Source: Ancylobacter mangrovi
GTDB lineage: Bacteria; Pseudomonadota; Alphaproteobacteria; Rhizobiales; Xanthobacteraceae
Direction: 5' to 3'
DNA length: 64,000 nucleotides
NCBI RefSeq assembly: GCF_024752355.1
Contig: NZ_JANTHZ010000012.1
Location: 62,001 to 126,000 of the forward strand
The notes below the pieces were generated by a model. That model was not told the DNA's origin and did not search any database. It worked only from the letters and a program-made list of their open reading frames with translations. The translations under genes and the position numbers were made by a program. This document shows positions 55,460-63,833 of the stretch, piece after piece. Each line of letters starts with the position of its first letter. The first letter of the stretch is position 1.

Positions 55460-57158
55460 CACGCACGAAGGTCCACGCCACCCGCGGCACCTCCCGGGCC
55501 TGGCCGGTGATGACGAGCTGGGCGGTACGGCGCGGCCCGCTGCCGGCGGCGAGCATGATGCTCTCCTCGATCGTCACCGCGCTGTCGGGCGCCGCGAAGG
55601 CCCAGCGGTCGCCGTCCGGCAGCTTCAGGATCACGCTGTGCCCGTCGCTGGCACGCGAGGGCTGGACGGCGGGATGCAGATGGAAGCGGATGGCGTAGCC
55701 GCTGGGCTGGTCGGCGGAGAATTCCTCGCCCTGCGCTACCCGGAACAGGTCCTCGCCATCGACCCGCGCCCCGTCCGGCGACAGCCGCCAGGAACGCTGG
55801 TGGATGATGCCGAAGCGGCGCGCATAGCCGTCGTGGCTGGCGCGCAGCACGTCCGCGCCGCCGCGCTCGGAGCGGTCGACATGGAGTTCCGCCGGTCCCT
55901 CGAGGATCGGCGTGCCGCACAGGCGCATCAGCGCGCCGCCGGTCACGAAGCGGCAGGAGGAGGTCTCCTCCACCGTCGCCGTGGAATGGGCGGCGGTCTG
56001 GCGCGCCACCGCGCGCCATTCCTCGCGCGCGGTCGCCGGCATGCCGCAATTGACCACGATCCGGTTGCGCCCCGCCGACATCTCGAAGGACAGGCACCCC
56101 GCATGGGCCTCGTGGCTGAGCGGCATGGGCGGGGGCGCGCCGGTGTCGGCGATCAGCACCGTGCCGGCCGCTTCCATGCGCTGATAGCCCGAATAGGGCG
56201 CGTTGGAGAGCGGGCGCCCGCGCGCGTCGTCATAGGCCAGCACGGTGGCCAGCCAGTCCGCCGGGGTCGGGCCCATGCCATTGAAATGGGCGAAGGCGCC
56301 GTCGACATGGCGGAAGAAGCGCAGCATCGGCATCATCCGGTCGATGGCGTTGAGCAGCGCGGGCGGCGGGGGCATGTGGCGGGCGCCGAAGCACTGGCGC
56401 AGCGGCAGCAGGTCCAGCAGCACCTCCACCAGCATGCCGGGATTGCGGCTGGCATGGCCGCCATCGGCGAGGATCTGCCGGTCGAGCTCGTCCACCAGGC
56501 GCTTCTGCGCCAGCTTCATCAGCCGGGTCTGGTCGGCCATGCACAGGCTGGCGAAGGCGAGCGCCAGCGCACAGGCGAGGCGCGGGCGTCCGTCGCGCGC
56601 ATCCGCGCCGATATTGGCCAGCATGCGCACCTGGCTGGTGAGGCTGCGGATGAAGCGGCGGTGGAAGCTCGGATCGGCGTCCTGCAGCACCAGCGGCGAC
56701 TGGGTGAGCCAGCTTATCACCCGCCGCGCCATCACCTCCGGCGAGGAGGCGATCGGCATGCGGTGGCCGCGCATGCCGATCCAGTCGCCCACCAGCGCGC
56801 GGGCATTGGCGCGGGCGATCGGGGTGCCGGCCGCCTGCATGTGGCGCAGCCAGGCGAAGGACATCAGCTCCTCGGCCCATTCGCGCGAGGGTGGCTCGAC
56901 CTCGAACGGGGAAACGCCGTCGGTCAGCACCACCTTGCCGGCGAAGGCGAAGCGCCCGGCATAGAACTCGCTGGCCCGCGTGGGGTCGCCGGTGCGCAGA
57001 TCGTGCGGGGCGAAGAGCAGGCGCGAGGGCACCGGCACGGAGGTGCTGCGCCAGGGAAACAGCGGGTGCGCCATCAGGCGCGTGCGCAGCCGGTGCCAGC
57101 CGAACTGCGTCACGAACAGCGCCAGCCGGGCACGGTCCGCGTGGAGATCGCGGGCCAT
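55440..57158 (-). CDS. Heparinase II/III-like protein
   Basis: A 572-residue protein of the heparinase II/III superfamily. The N-terminal 330 residues are helical (toroid-like: WAEELMSFAWLRHMQAAGTPIARANARALVGDWI, SLTSQVRMLANIGADARDGRPRLA, in parts) and the remainder is a beta-sandwich with PYSGYQRMEAAGTVLIADTG, HAGCLSFEMSAGRNRIVVNCG and HQRSWRLSPDGARVDGEDLF. No signal peptide is seen, as usual for the alphaproteobacterial group between rsmB and purH. Activity on uronic polysaccharides is unproven for that group. It starts 112 bases after rsmB on the same strand. Confidence 0.87.
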   Translation of the reverse strand: MARDLHADRARLALFVTQFGWHRLRTRLMAHPLFPWRSTSVPVPSRLLFAPHDLRTGDPTRASEFYAGRFAFAGKVVLTDGVSPFEVEPPSREWAEELMSFAWLRHMQAAGTPIARANARALVGDWIGMRGHRMPIASSPEVMARRVISWLTQSPLVLQDADPSFHRRFIRSLTSQVRMLANIGADARDGRPRLACALALAFASLCMADQTRLMKLAQKRLVDELDRQILADGGHASRNPGMLVEVLLDLLPLRQCFGARHMPPPPALLNAIDRMMPMLRFFRHVDGAFAHFNGMGPTPADWLATVLAYDDARGRPLSNAPYSGYQRMEAAGTVLIADTGAPPPMPLSHEAHAGCLSFEMSAGRNRIVVNCGMPATAREEWRAVARQTAAHSTATVEETSSCRFVTGGALMRLCGTPILEGPAELHVDRSERGGADVLRASHDGYARRFGIIHQRSWRLSPDGARVDGEDLFRVAQGEEFSADQPSGYAIRFHLHPAVQPSRASDGHSVILKLPDGDRWAFAAPDSAVTIEESIMLAAGSGPRRTAQLVITGQAREVPRVAWTFVRAKSVKG

Positions 57159-57270
57159 CAGCGGCCTACCTTTTGTCGTTGCGTGCGGGCAAACCTGGGC
57201 CCTCCCCCGGATGACAGCTTATCGAAGCCCTCTTCCGCCTCCAACAGCCTCGAACGGCGCCGTCCCCGGC

Positions 57271-58644
57271 TCATGCGCGCCGCAGCCGCGCGGCGAAGAA
57301 GCCGTCGAGGCCGGCCTGGCGCGGGTCGGCGTCCGGCAGGTGGGTCGGCAGGGTGCGCAGCTCTCCCGCGGCGTTGATCCACTCCGCCGGGATGCCGCAT
57401 TCGCCCGGCCCGATCGGCTCGCGGCGGAAGTCGGGCCGCGCGGCGAGCAGCGCCTCGACCTGCCGCTCTCCCTCCTCCGGCTCCAGCGAGCAGGTGGAAT
57501 AGACCAGCACGCCGCCGGGCCGCACCAGCTCGGCGCCGCGCGCGAGGATGCGCGCCTGCAGGCCGGCGAGCGCGGCGACGTCCTCCGGGCGCTTGCTCCA
57601 GGCGACGTCGGGATGACGGCGTATGGTGCCGGTGGCCGAGCACGGCGCGTCGATCAGCACGGCGTCGAACGGCCCGCCGGCGAAGCTCGCCGCATCCGCC
57701 TCGACGATGGCGGCCGAGAGCCCGAGCCGGTCGAGATTCTGCTTCAGCCGCTTCAGCCGCTGGCCGGAGCGGTCGACCGCCGTGACCTCGCCGCCCGCCG
57801 CCGCGAGCTGGGCGGTCTTGCCGCCCGGCGCGGCGCACAGATCCGCGATCGTCATTCCCGGGGCGGGATGGAGCAAGCGCGCGGGCAGCGCGGCGGCCGC
57901 GTCCTGCACCCACCAGGCGCCCTCCGCGAAGCCCGGGAGCGCGGTGACATTGCCGGCATCGACGAGGCGGATCGTGCCGGTGGGCAGAAGCCGCCCGCCC
58001 AGCGTCTGTGCCCAGCCGGCGGCATCCGCGCGCGCCGTCAGGTCGAGCCCCGCCTCGTGCGCCAGCGCCTTCGAGATCGCCGCGCCTTCCTGCGGGCCAT
58101 AGGCCTCGCGCCAGCCCTCGACCATCCATCCCGGCTGGTCGGGACCCTCGGGGAGCGTGTCCTTTCCCTCGCGGGCGACCCGCCGCAACACCGCGTTGAC
58201 GAGGCCCTTGAAGCCGGCGCTCGCCGGGTCCTCGCCGGCCAGGGCGACACTGGTCGCCACCGCCGCATGGTCCGGCACCTCGGTGAGCAGGATCTGCGCG
58301 GCGCCGACGACGAGAAGCGTCTCCACCCGGCGCGCCTTCTCCGGCAGGCCGCGCTCGACCATGCCGCGCAACAGGGCGCGCAGGCTGCCGAGGCGGCGCA
58401 GGCTGGTGGCGGCGATCATGCGGGCGAGCGAGCGGTCGCGCTCGTCGAGGTCGCGGGTCAGGCGGTCGAGCGCCTCCTCGAGCGGGCGGCCCTTGTCGAG
58501 CACGGCGTCGATCGCATCGACCGCCGCACGGCGCACGGCGAGTCCGGGCGTCTGCGCCGGGCGCGAACCGCCGGCCTTCCTCGGAGCCTTGCCGTCGGGA
58601 CGGCCCGGACGGCGGCGATTCGGAGCGCGAGGGGTGTCGTTCAT
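57271..58644 (-). CDS. rsmB: 16S rRNA (cytosine-C5)-methyltransferase RsmB-like
   Basis: A 457-residue RNA m5C methyltransferase of the RsmB/NOP2/Sun family. An NusB-like N-terminal domain (residues 45-165: VRRAAVDAIDAVLDKGRPLEEALDR, FKGLVNAVLRRVAREG) precedes the catalytic domain with motif I LCAAPGGKTAQLAAAGG, IDAPCSATGTIRRHPDVAW (PC cysteine) and YSTCSLEPEEGE (TC cysteine, both needed in the mechanism). The first 40 residues are basic and Arg/Pro-rich. ATG at 58644 chosen. RsmB modifies C967; other targets of paralogues are possible. Confidence 0.93.
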   Translation of the reverse strand: MNDTPRAPNRRRPGRPDGKAPRKAGGSRPAQTPGLAVRRAAVDAIDAVLDKGRPLEEALDRLTRDLDERDRSLARMIAATSLRRLGSLRALLRGMVERGLPEKARRVETLLVVGAAQILLTEVPDHAAVATSVALAGEDPASAGFKGLVNAVLRRVAREGKDTLPEGPDQPGWMVEGWREAYGPQEGAAISKALAHEAGLDLTARADAAGWAQTLGGRLLPTGTIRLVDAGNVTALPGFAEGAWWVQDAAAALPARLLHPAPGMTIADLCAAPGGKTAQLAAAGGEVTAVDRSGQRLKRLKQNLDRLGLSAAIVEADAASFAGGPFDAVLIDAPCSATGTIRRHPDVAWSKRPEDVAALAGLQARILARGAELVRPGGVLVYSTCSLEPEEGERQVEALLAARPDFRREPIGPGECGIPAEWINAAGELRTLPTHLPDADPRQAGLDGFFAARLRRA

Positions 58645-58863
58645 CGCCAACGCACTAGGCCCGTGCCGGCGCGAACGCAACCATACCCTGAGGTGGTGTG
58701 GAGGGCCGAAGAAGCCACTCGCCGCAAAGAGTTGGCCCCGCGCCCTTGTGGAAGCGCGCGAGATTGGCTCCTATCTGTGTCCCGGAGCGGGCCACCGCGT
58801 CCGGTCCCGGCGCCGCCGGGCCGGCCGCATGTCGCGACCAGCGTAGGATCAGCGTTAGCTTTC

Positions 58864-59844
58864 ATGCCGAATCTCGTCCTGATCGCCGATATCGGCGGAA
58901 CCTCCTCCCGCCTCGCCAAGGTCGGCGCCGACGGCGTGCCCACCGACGTGCAGATCCACCGCAACGATTCGTTCGCCGGCTTCGAGGCGATGATCGAGGC
59001 GGACCTGTCGATGCGCGACGCGGCGAGCGTCTCGGCGATCGGCGGGGCGGTGCTGGCGGTCGCGGCCCCGGCCGACACCGAGACCATCAAGCTCACCAAC
59101 CGCGACTGGTCCTTCACCAAGACCGGGCTGCGCAAGCATTTCGGCTGGCAGAAGCTGTCCATCGTCAACGATTTCGAGGCGCTCGCCCAGGGCGTGCCCG
59201 CCCTCACGGCGGAGGACCTCGTCCCGGTCGGCCACGCCCATGCCGACACCTCCGCGCCGATGGTGGTCTGCGGCCCCGGCACCGGCTTCGGCACGGCGGG
59301 CCTGCTGCGTATCGGGCGCACCTATCACACCGTCACCGGAGAAGGCGGACGCTGCCGGCTCGGCGCCGCCAATGCCGAGGAGGCGCGCCTGCTCGCCCAT
59401 CTGCTCAGCGAGCTCGGCCCCGTGGTGGTGGAGCATGCAGTGTCCGGCTCGGGGCTCGGGCGCATCCACCGCATCTTCGCCGGCAAGGACCTCTCCCCCG
59501 AACAGGTGATCGCCGCCGCCCATCGCGGCGACGACGCGGCGCGGGCGAGCATCGACATCTTCCTGCGGCTGTTCGGACGCATCGCCGGCGACCTCGCGCT
59601 CATCTTCAACGCGCGCGGCGGCGTCTTCCTCGCCGGCGGCGTGTCGACCGCGCTGGCACCCTTCTTCGAGGGCTCGCCGTTCCGCAAGGCGTTCGAGGAG
59701 CATCCCCCGCACGAGGCAAGGCTCGTCGCCACGCCGGTGAACATCATCAATCACCCGACGCCCGGTCTCGTGGGCTGCGGCCAGCTCGGCGCCCGGCTGG
59801 CGCGCGGCCTCAAGGACGCGAAGCCGAACCTTCACCTCGTGTGA
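58864..59844 (+). CDS. glk: Glucokinase
   Basis: ATP-dependent glucokinase of the Pfam Glucokinase family (not ROK). The 326 residues include LVLIADIGGTSSRLAKVGADG (phosphate 1), SAIGGAVLAVAAPAD, SIVNDFEALAQGVPAL with the catalytic Asp, VVCGPGTGFGTAGLL, the glucose-binding TVTGEGGRCRLGA with E and H/R, AVSGSGLGRIHRI, and NARGGVFLAGGVS. The ribosome site is weak. It is divergent from rsmB (219 bases) and its last 35 bases overlap the end of the convergent RluA-family gene. Confidence 0.95.
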   Translation: MPNLVLIADIGGTSSRLAKVGADGVPTDVQIHRNDSFAGFEAMIEADLSMRDAASVSAIGGAVLAVAAPADTETIKLTNRDWSFTKTGLRKHFGWQKLSIVNDFEALAQGVPALTAEDLVPVGHAHADTSAPMVVCGPGTGFGTAGLLRIGRTYHTVTGEGGRCRLGAANAEEARLLAHLLSELGPVVVEHAVSGSGLGRIHRIFAGKDLSPEQVIAAAHRGDDAARASIDIFLRLFGRIAGDLALIFNARGGVFLAGGVSTALAPFFEGSPFRKAFEEHPPHEARLVATPVNIINHPTPGLVGCGQLGARLARGLKDAKPNLHLV

Positions 59845-60583
59845 AGGACGCGGCGTCGGCCGCCGCCTCCAGCGCCGCGACCTCGAACCCGGCCCGCTCC
59901 AGCGTTGCGCGCATATGGGCGGGCAGCGGCGCGCTGACGTCGACCGGCGCGCGCCCCTTCTTCTGCGGCACCACCACCCGGCGCGAATGCAGGTGCAGCA
60001 CCGGCCCGCCCGGCAGGCGCGAGGCGCCGCCATAGATGCTGTCGCCGAGGATGGGGTGGCCGATGGCGTCGAGATGGACGCGAAGCTGGTGCGTGCGCCC
60101 GGTCAGCGGCGACAGCGCCAGCACGGCGAGCCCCTCCCCCGCCGCCAGCAGCCGCCACTCGGTGATCGCCTCCTGCCCGCGCGGGTCGACCTGCATCCAC
60201 CAGCCGCGCGTGGGCGAGCGCTTGGCGAGCTTCAGCTCGATCCGCCCCGCCTCCTGCGCCGGCACGCCGCGCACCACCGCCACATAGGTCTTGCCGACGC
60301 TGCCGTCGGCGAAGGCCCGGCCGAGCTCGGCCAAGGCCTTGCGATGGCGGCCCAGCACCAGGCAGCCGGAGGTGTCCTTGTCGAGCCGGTGGGCGAGTTC
60401 GGGCGCCGCGGGCAGGCCGAAGCGCAAAGCGTCGAGATGATCGGCCAGCGTCTCGCCGCCCTTCGGCCCCTTGTGGACCGCGAGTCCGGCCGGCTTGTCG
60501 ATGACGAGCATCATCCCGTCCCGGTGCAGCAGGCGGGAGGCGATGTCGAGCGGGGCGGGAGCGTCGGGCGCGATCTGGCTCAT
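59810..60583 (-). CDS. RluA-family RNA pseudouridine synthase
   Basis: A 257-residue pseudouridine synthase without an S4 domain. The catalytic motif HRLDKDTSGCLVLGRH (about residues 64-79) supplies the essential Asp; VIDKPAGLAVHKGPKG, GKTYVAVVRG, SPLTGRTHQLRVHLDAIGHPILGDSIYG and the RluA ending HLHSRRVVVP complete the family. RluA/C/D or TruC types cannot be separated from the sequence alone. ATG at 60583 (MSQIAPDAP) is used; an in-frame ATG at 60625 would add 14 residues. Its 3-prime end overlaps glk by 35 bases on the opposite strand. Confidence 0.9.
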   Translation of the reverse strand: MSQIAPDAPAPLDIASRLLHRDGMMLVIDKPAGLAVHKGPKGGETLADHLDALRFGLPAAPELAHRLDKDTSGCLVLGRHRKALAELGRAFADGSVGKTYVAVVRGVPAQEAGRIELKLAKRSPTRGWWMQVDPRGQEAITEWRLLAAGEGLAVLALSPLTGRTHQLRVHLDAIGHPILGDSIYGGASRLPGGPVLHLHSRRVVVPQKKGRAPVDVSAPLPAHMRATLERAGFEVAALEAAADAASFTRGEGSASRP

Positions 60584-60934
60584 CGCGCCGTCACAGCACA
60601 GAGCAGGCGGCGCGTCGAGAGGCATGGTGGGATGCCGGCCGTCGGCGCCGGCCTCCCGATCGGCACGCAGCAGCGACCACATGACGACGGTGCGCGGCGT
60701 GCCGCAGACTTTGTAGCCGATCGCGCGGCGGGCCCTCCCGCCGCAACCCGGCCTCCGGCGAGCCGTTCCGGGGGTGTCGTTGTCCGGCTCGACGCGATGT
60801 GTCTCCAAGACGCCGAAACAATGCGCGAGCAGAGCCCTCATCGCCTCGACCATCGGCCTCTGCCCGCGCGCCTCGAGAACCAGGATACCCCTTTCGCCAG
60901 CCTGCGATTCCAGGGCCGCGGGTATATGAGTCGA
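60584..60934. other. Gene-free stretch upstream of the RluA gene
   Basis: About 350 bases with no frame I can support. Open frames on either strand lack ribosome sites or recognisable domains. It probably holds the promoter of the RluA-family gene and the eroded downstream part of the acetyltransferase remnant, of which I see no clear trace beyond 60935. Confidence 0.4.
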
Positions 60935-61164
60935 TCACGCCCGACAAATCCGCGCCGCCGCGGCGCGCATGGCCCAAGCGGCGTTCCCGTTCGGGTCGCC
61001 TGCCGTCGAGGAACGGATCCGCCGAAAGGCCGTCGCCTCGTCGACGCTAGGCGGCAGATCCCTCAAGCGCATGGCCTCGGCATCGCCATAGGCGCGATGC
61101 AGGCCGGCGACGTCGCCCGGCGTCAGCGGGCGAGCCGCAGCCGGCCCGTCTCCAGTTCCGGCAC
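60935..61164 (-). pseudogene. GNAT acetyltransferase remnant, frameshifted and truncated
   Basis: On the minus strand a GTG at 61164 begins VPELETGRLRLAR then stops; one base must be restored to pass into RPLTPGDVAGLHRAYGDAEAMRLRDLPPS, with WAMRAAAARICRA ending at 60935. LETGRLRLRPLTPGD, then YGDAEAM and NAAWAM, is the N-terminal third of RimJ/RimL-type GNAT proteins; the acetyl-CoA-binding two-thirds are missing. One missing base near 61128 plus the lost C-terminus mark it as broken. It lies just downstream (25 bases) of the patatin gene. A sequencing error could explain the frameshift but not the truncation. Confidence 0.6.
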
Positions 61165-61188
61165 CAGGACGGCCTGCCGCTGGCGTCC

Positions 61189-63033
61189 TCAGCTCTTGCG
61201 CAGTTCCTCGCCGACATCGAGCGTGGAGCGCACGCCGATGTCGTTGAAATGCTGCTCCAAGAAGCTCTCCGCCGCCTCGCGGCCGATGGCGTGGAGATAG
61301 AGCAGGAACTCCCACTCCGCGTTCATCTTGGTCGAGGCGTCGAGCGCCACCAGCTTCTCGGCCCCGTCGATGCGGTGGATGCGCAGGTCGCGGTAGCCGT
61401 CGATGCCGTCGCCCTTCTTCTTCAGGTTGCCGTGCTTCAGCAGCCGGCCGACGAACTCCGCCGCGCGAAGCTGCGCCAGCAGCGAGGCGTTGAAGGTGAT
61501 CTCGTTCATCCGGTCCTGGATGTCGCGCGCCGTCTTCGGCGTATCGCGGCGGATGATCGGGTTGATCTGGACCAGCAGGATGTCGTCGGTCTTGACCGCG
61601 CTGTAGAACGGGAACAGCGCCGGATTGCCCATATAGCCGCCGTCCCAGTAGGGCACGCCGTCGATCTCGACCGCCTGGAACATGAACGGCAGGCAGGCCG
61701 AGGCCATGATGGCCTGCGCGGTCAGTTCGTGCTTGGCGAACACCCGCACCTTGCCGGTATGCACGTTGGTGGCGGACACGAACACGTGCACGTGGCGGCA
61801 CGACTGCACCGCTTCGAAATCCACGTGCTGCTCGATCAGGTCCATCAGCGGGTTGATGTTGAGCGGATTGAGGTCGTAGGGCGAGAAGAACCGGCTCATC
61901 ACGTCGAAGGCGATGTAGCTGGGGTTCGAATTGAGCGACCAGTTGCCCATCAGCCGGTCGAGCAGCGTGCGCTGGAGCGGGCTGGTGCGCCCGTCCTTGG
62001 AGACCGCGCGCCAGTAGCGGCGCAGCGCCTCGCGCCCGCCCTCATTGCCGCCGCGCGCGAGGCCGGTCGCCAGCACGGCGGCGTTCATCGCCCCGGCGCT
62101 GGTGCCGGAAATCCCCTCGACCGAGATGCGCCCGTCCTCCAGCAGCCGGTCGAGCACGCCCCAGGTGAAGGCGCCATGCGCGCCGCCGCCCTGCAGCGCG
62201 AGGTTGATCGGCTTGAGCGTCGGGCTCGAGGGCTTGCCGGGCTGGCGCTTGACCTTGACCTCGCCGGTCGGCGTGGCGAGCGCACCGGCCACGGCCTCGG
62301 CCTTGGCGCTCTCTGCCTTTGCGCCCGTCTTCTCGGCGGAGGCGTCCTTGGCCGGAGCTTCGGCCCTCGCGGCGGAAGCCTTCGGCGCCGCCTTGGCCGC
62401 CGCGCCGCGCCGGACCGGCTTGGCAGCGGGCTTCGCGTCGGTCGCCTTCGTCTCTGCAGGCTTGGTCTCCGCCGGCTTGGTCTCTGCGGGTGTCGCCACG
62501 GGTGCCTCTGCGACGGCCATCTTGGAGGTGACCGTCTCGCTCTTGGCCGAAGCAGGCTTCGGCGCCGTCTTGCGGGCACCCGGTTTGGCCGCGCCGGACT
62601 TGGCAACAGCGGGCTTGGCCGTATCCGCCTTGGCCGTCCCCGGCTTCGTGCGACCCGGCGTCGCCGTCGACGCGGCGGCGCTTCCGGCCGCCTCGCCGCC
62701 GGCGAGCTTGCCGACCGCCGCTTCTCCGGCGCCCTTCCGGCTCGCCCCCGACTTCGCAGCCCCGGTCTTCGCCGCTCCCGTCTTCGCAGCCCCGGTCACG
62801 CCACCGCCGGCCGCCACCGACGTCGCCGGCTCGACGATGTCGGGCGCCGGGCTGGCGGGTGCCGTCGCCTCGGGCGTGGGCGTCGACACCGTGCGGCGCG
62901 ACGGCCCGGTCGCGGCAGCCGTGCGGCTGCCAGCGGGCGCCTTAGGCGACGCCTTCGCAGACGGCTTGTTGGCAGACCGCTTGGCTTGTGCTTTCGCGGG
63001 GGTGGCGCGGGTGCGCCTGGGCGTATCGGCCAC
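61189..63033 (-). CDS. Patatin-like phospholipase with long Lys/Ala/Pro-rich N-terminal tail
   Basis: A 614-residue protein. Residues about 275-614 are a patatin hydrolase: oxyanion loop LALQGGGAHGAFTWG (GGGAHG 282-287), nucleophile elbow GTSAG with S312, and DGG with D464, followed by FYSAVKTDDILLVQINPI and MNEITFNASLLAQLRAAEF. Residues 1-270 are low-complexity, built from Lys-, Ala-, Pro- and Thr-rich repeats such as four KTGAA-like and three AETKP-like units. GTG at 63033 is chosen because AGGAGG lies 6 bases upstream; the preceding bdhA stop is 20 bases away. Paired with bdhA, as in many Rhizobiales, which suggests a role in 3-hydroxybutyrate or polyhydroxybutyrate metabolism. Confidence 0.85.
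   Translation of the reverse strand: MADTPRRTRATPAKAQAKRSANKPSAKASPKAPAGSRTAAATGPSRRTVSTPTPEATAPASPAPDIVEPATSVAAGGGVTGAAKTGAAKTGAAKSGASRKGAGEAAVGKLAGGEAAGSAAASTATPGRTKPGTAKADTAKPAVAKSGAAKPGARKTAPKPASAKSETVTSKMAVAEAPVATPAETKPAETKPAETKATDAKPAAKPVRRGAAAKAAPKASAARAEAPAKDASAEKTGAKAESAKAEAVAGALATPTGEVKVKRQPGKPSSPTLKPINLALQGGGAHGAFTWGVLDRLLEDGRISVEGISGTSAGAMNAAVLATGLARGGNEGGREALRRYWRAVSKDGRTSPLQRTLLDRLMGNWSLNSNPSYIAFDVMSRFFSPYDLNPLNINPLMDLIEQHVDFEAVQSCRHVHVFVSATNVHTGKVRVFAKHELTAQAIMASACLPFMFQAVEIDGVPYWDGGYMGNPALFPFYSAVKTDDILLVQINPIIRRDTPKTARDIQDRMNEITFNASLLAQLRAAEFVGRLLKHGNLKKKGDGIDGYRDLRIHRIDGAEKLVALDASTKMNAEWEFLLYLHAIGREAAESFLEQHFNDIGVRSTLDVGEELRKS
62451..62800 (-). repeat. 15-bp coding tandem repeats in the patatin tail
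   Basis: Two short clusters of 15-base in-frame units lie inside the patatin gene: about 62451-62495 (encoding AETKP-like units) and about 62751-62798 (encoding KTGAA-like units). Unit differences are mostly silent third-base changes, so the protein repeat is older or selected while the DNA has drifted. Confidence 0.65.
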
Positions 63034-63053
63034 GCGGCTCCTCCTCGACTTCG

Positions 63054-63833
63054 TTACTCGGCGACCCAGCCGCCGTCGATCTGCTGCAGCGCGCCGGTGA
63101 TCGACTTGGCGTTGTCGCCGCACAGGAACACGGCGAGGGCGGCCACCTGCTCGACCGTCACGAATTCCTTGGTCGGCTGCTCGGCCAGCAGGAACTCCTT
63201 CACCTGCTGCTCGGTGATGCCGCGGGCCTTGGCGGTGTCGGGAATCTGCTTCTCGACCAGCGGCGTCCACACATAACCCGGGCAGATCGCATTGCAGGTA
63301 ATGCCGAAGGTAGCGGTTTCCAGGGCCACCGTCTTGGTCAGGCCGGCGATGCCGTGCTTGGCCGAGACATAGGCCGACTTGAAGGGCGAGGCGACCAGCG
63401 CATGGGCGGAGGCGGTGTTGATGATGCGCCCCCATTTGCGCGCCTTCATGCCCGGCACCGCCGCCTTGATGGCGTGGAAGGCGGCCGACAGGTTCAGCGC
63501 GATGATGAGGTCCCACTTGTCGTCCGGGAAGTCCTCGATCGGCTCGACATGCTGCACGCCGGCATTGTTGATGAGGATGTCGACCGAGCCCAGCTCGCCC
63601 TCGGCGAACTTCACGAGGCCGGCGCATTCCGAGCCCTTGGTGAGGTCCGCGCCCGAATAGATCGCCTTGACGCCGAACTCGCTTTCGATGCCCGAGCGCT
63701 CCTTCTCGATCGCCGCCGGATCGCCGAAGCCGTTCAGCGTCACGTTCACGCCCTCGGCCGCAAGCGCGCGCGCATAGGCGAGGCCGATGCCGCTGGTTGA
63801 GCCGGTGACGACGGCGTTCTTCCCCTTAAGCAT
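63054..63833 (-). CDS. bdhA: 3-hydroxybutyrate dehydrogenase
   Basis: A 259-residue short-chain dehydrogenase oxidising (R)-3-hydroxybutyrate to acetoacetate with NAD. Motifs: cofactor TGSTSGIGLAYA (TGxxxGIG, about 10-21), NNAGVQHVEPIEDFP, the catalytic S in NTASAHALVASPFKSAY, YxxxK as YVSAKHGI, and NAICPGYVWTPLVEKQI, the BdhA-specific C-terminal region with GALQQIDGGW. CAGGAGC precedes the ATG at 63833. It is followed 20 bases later by the patatin gene. The remaining 167 bases to the window end hold no gene I can see. Confidence 0.96.
   Translation of the reverse strand: MLKGKNAVVTGSTSGIGLAYARALAAEGVNVTLNGFGDPAAIEKERSGIESEFGVKAIYSGADLTKGSECAGLVKFAEGELGSVDILINNAGVQHVEPIEDFPDDKWDLIIALNLSAAFHAIKAAVPGMKARKWGRIINTASAHALVASPFKSAYVSAKHGIAGLTKTVALETATFGITCNAICPGYVWTPLVEKQIPDTAKARGITEQQVKEFLLAEQPTKEFVTVEQVAALAVFLCGDNAKSITGALQQIDGGWVAE

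Noticed and set aside
62451-62800. Short repeats in the patatin gene as a possible CRISPR or mobile-element signal
   Set aside because: Units are 15 bases, in frame, without spacers, and encode a low-complexity protein tail.
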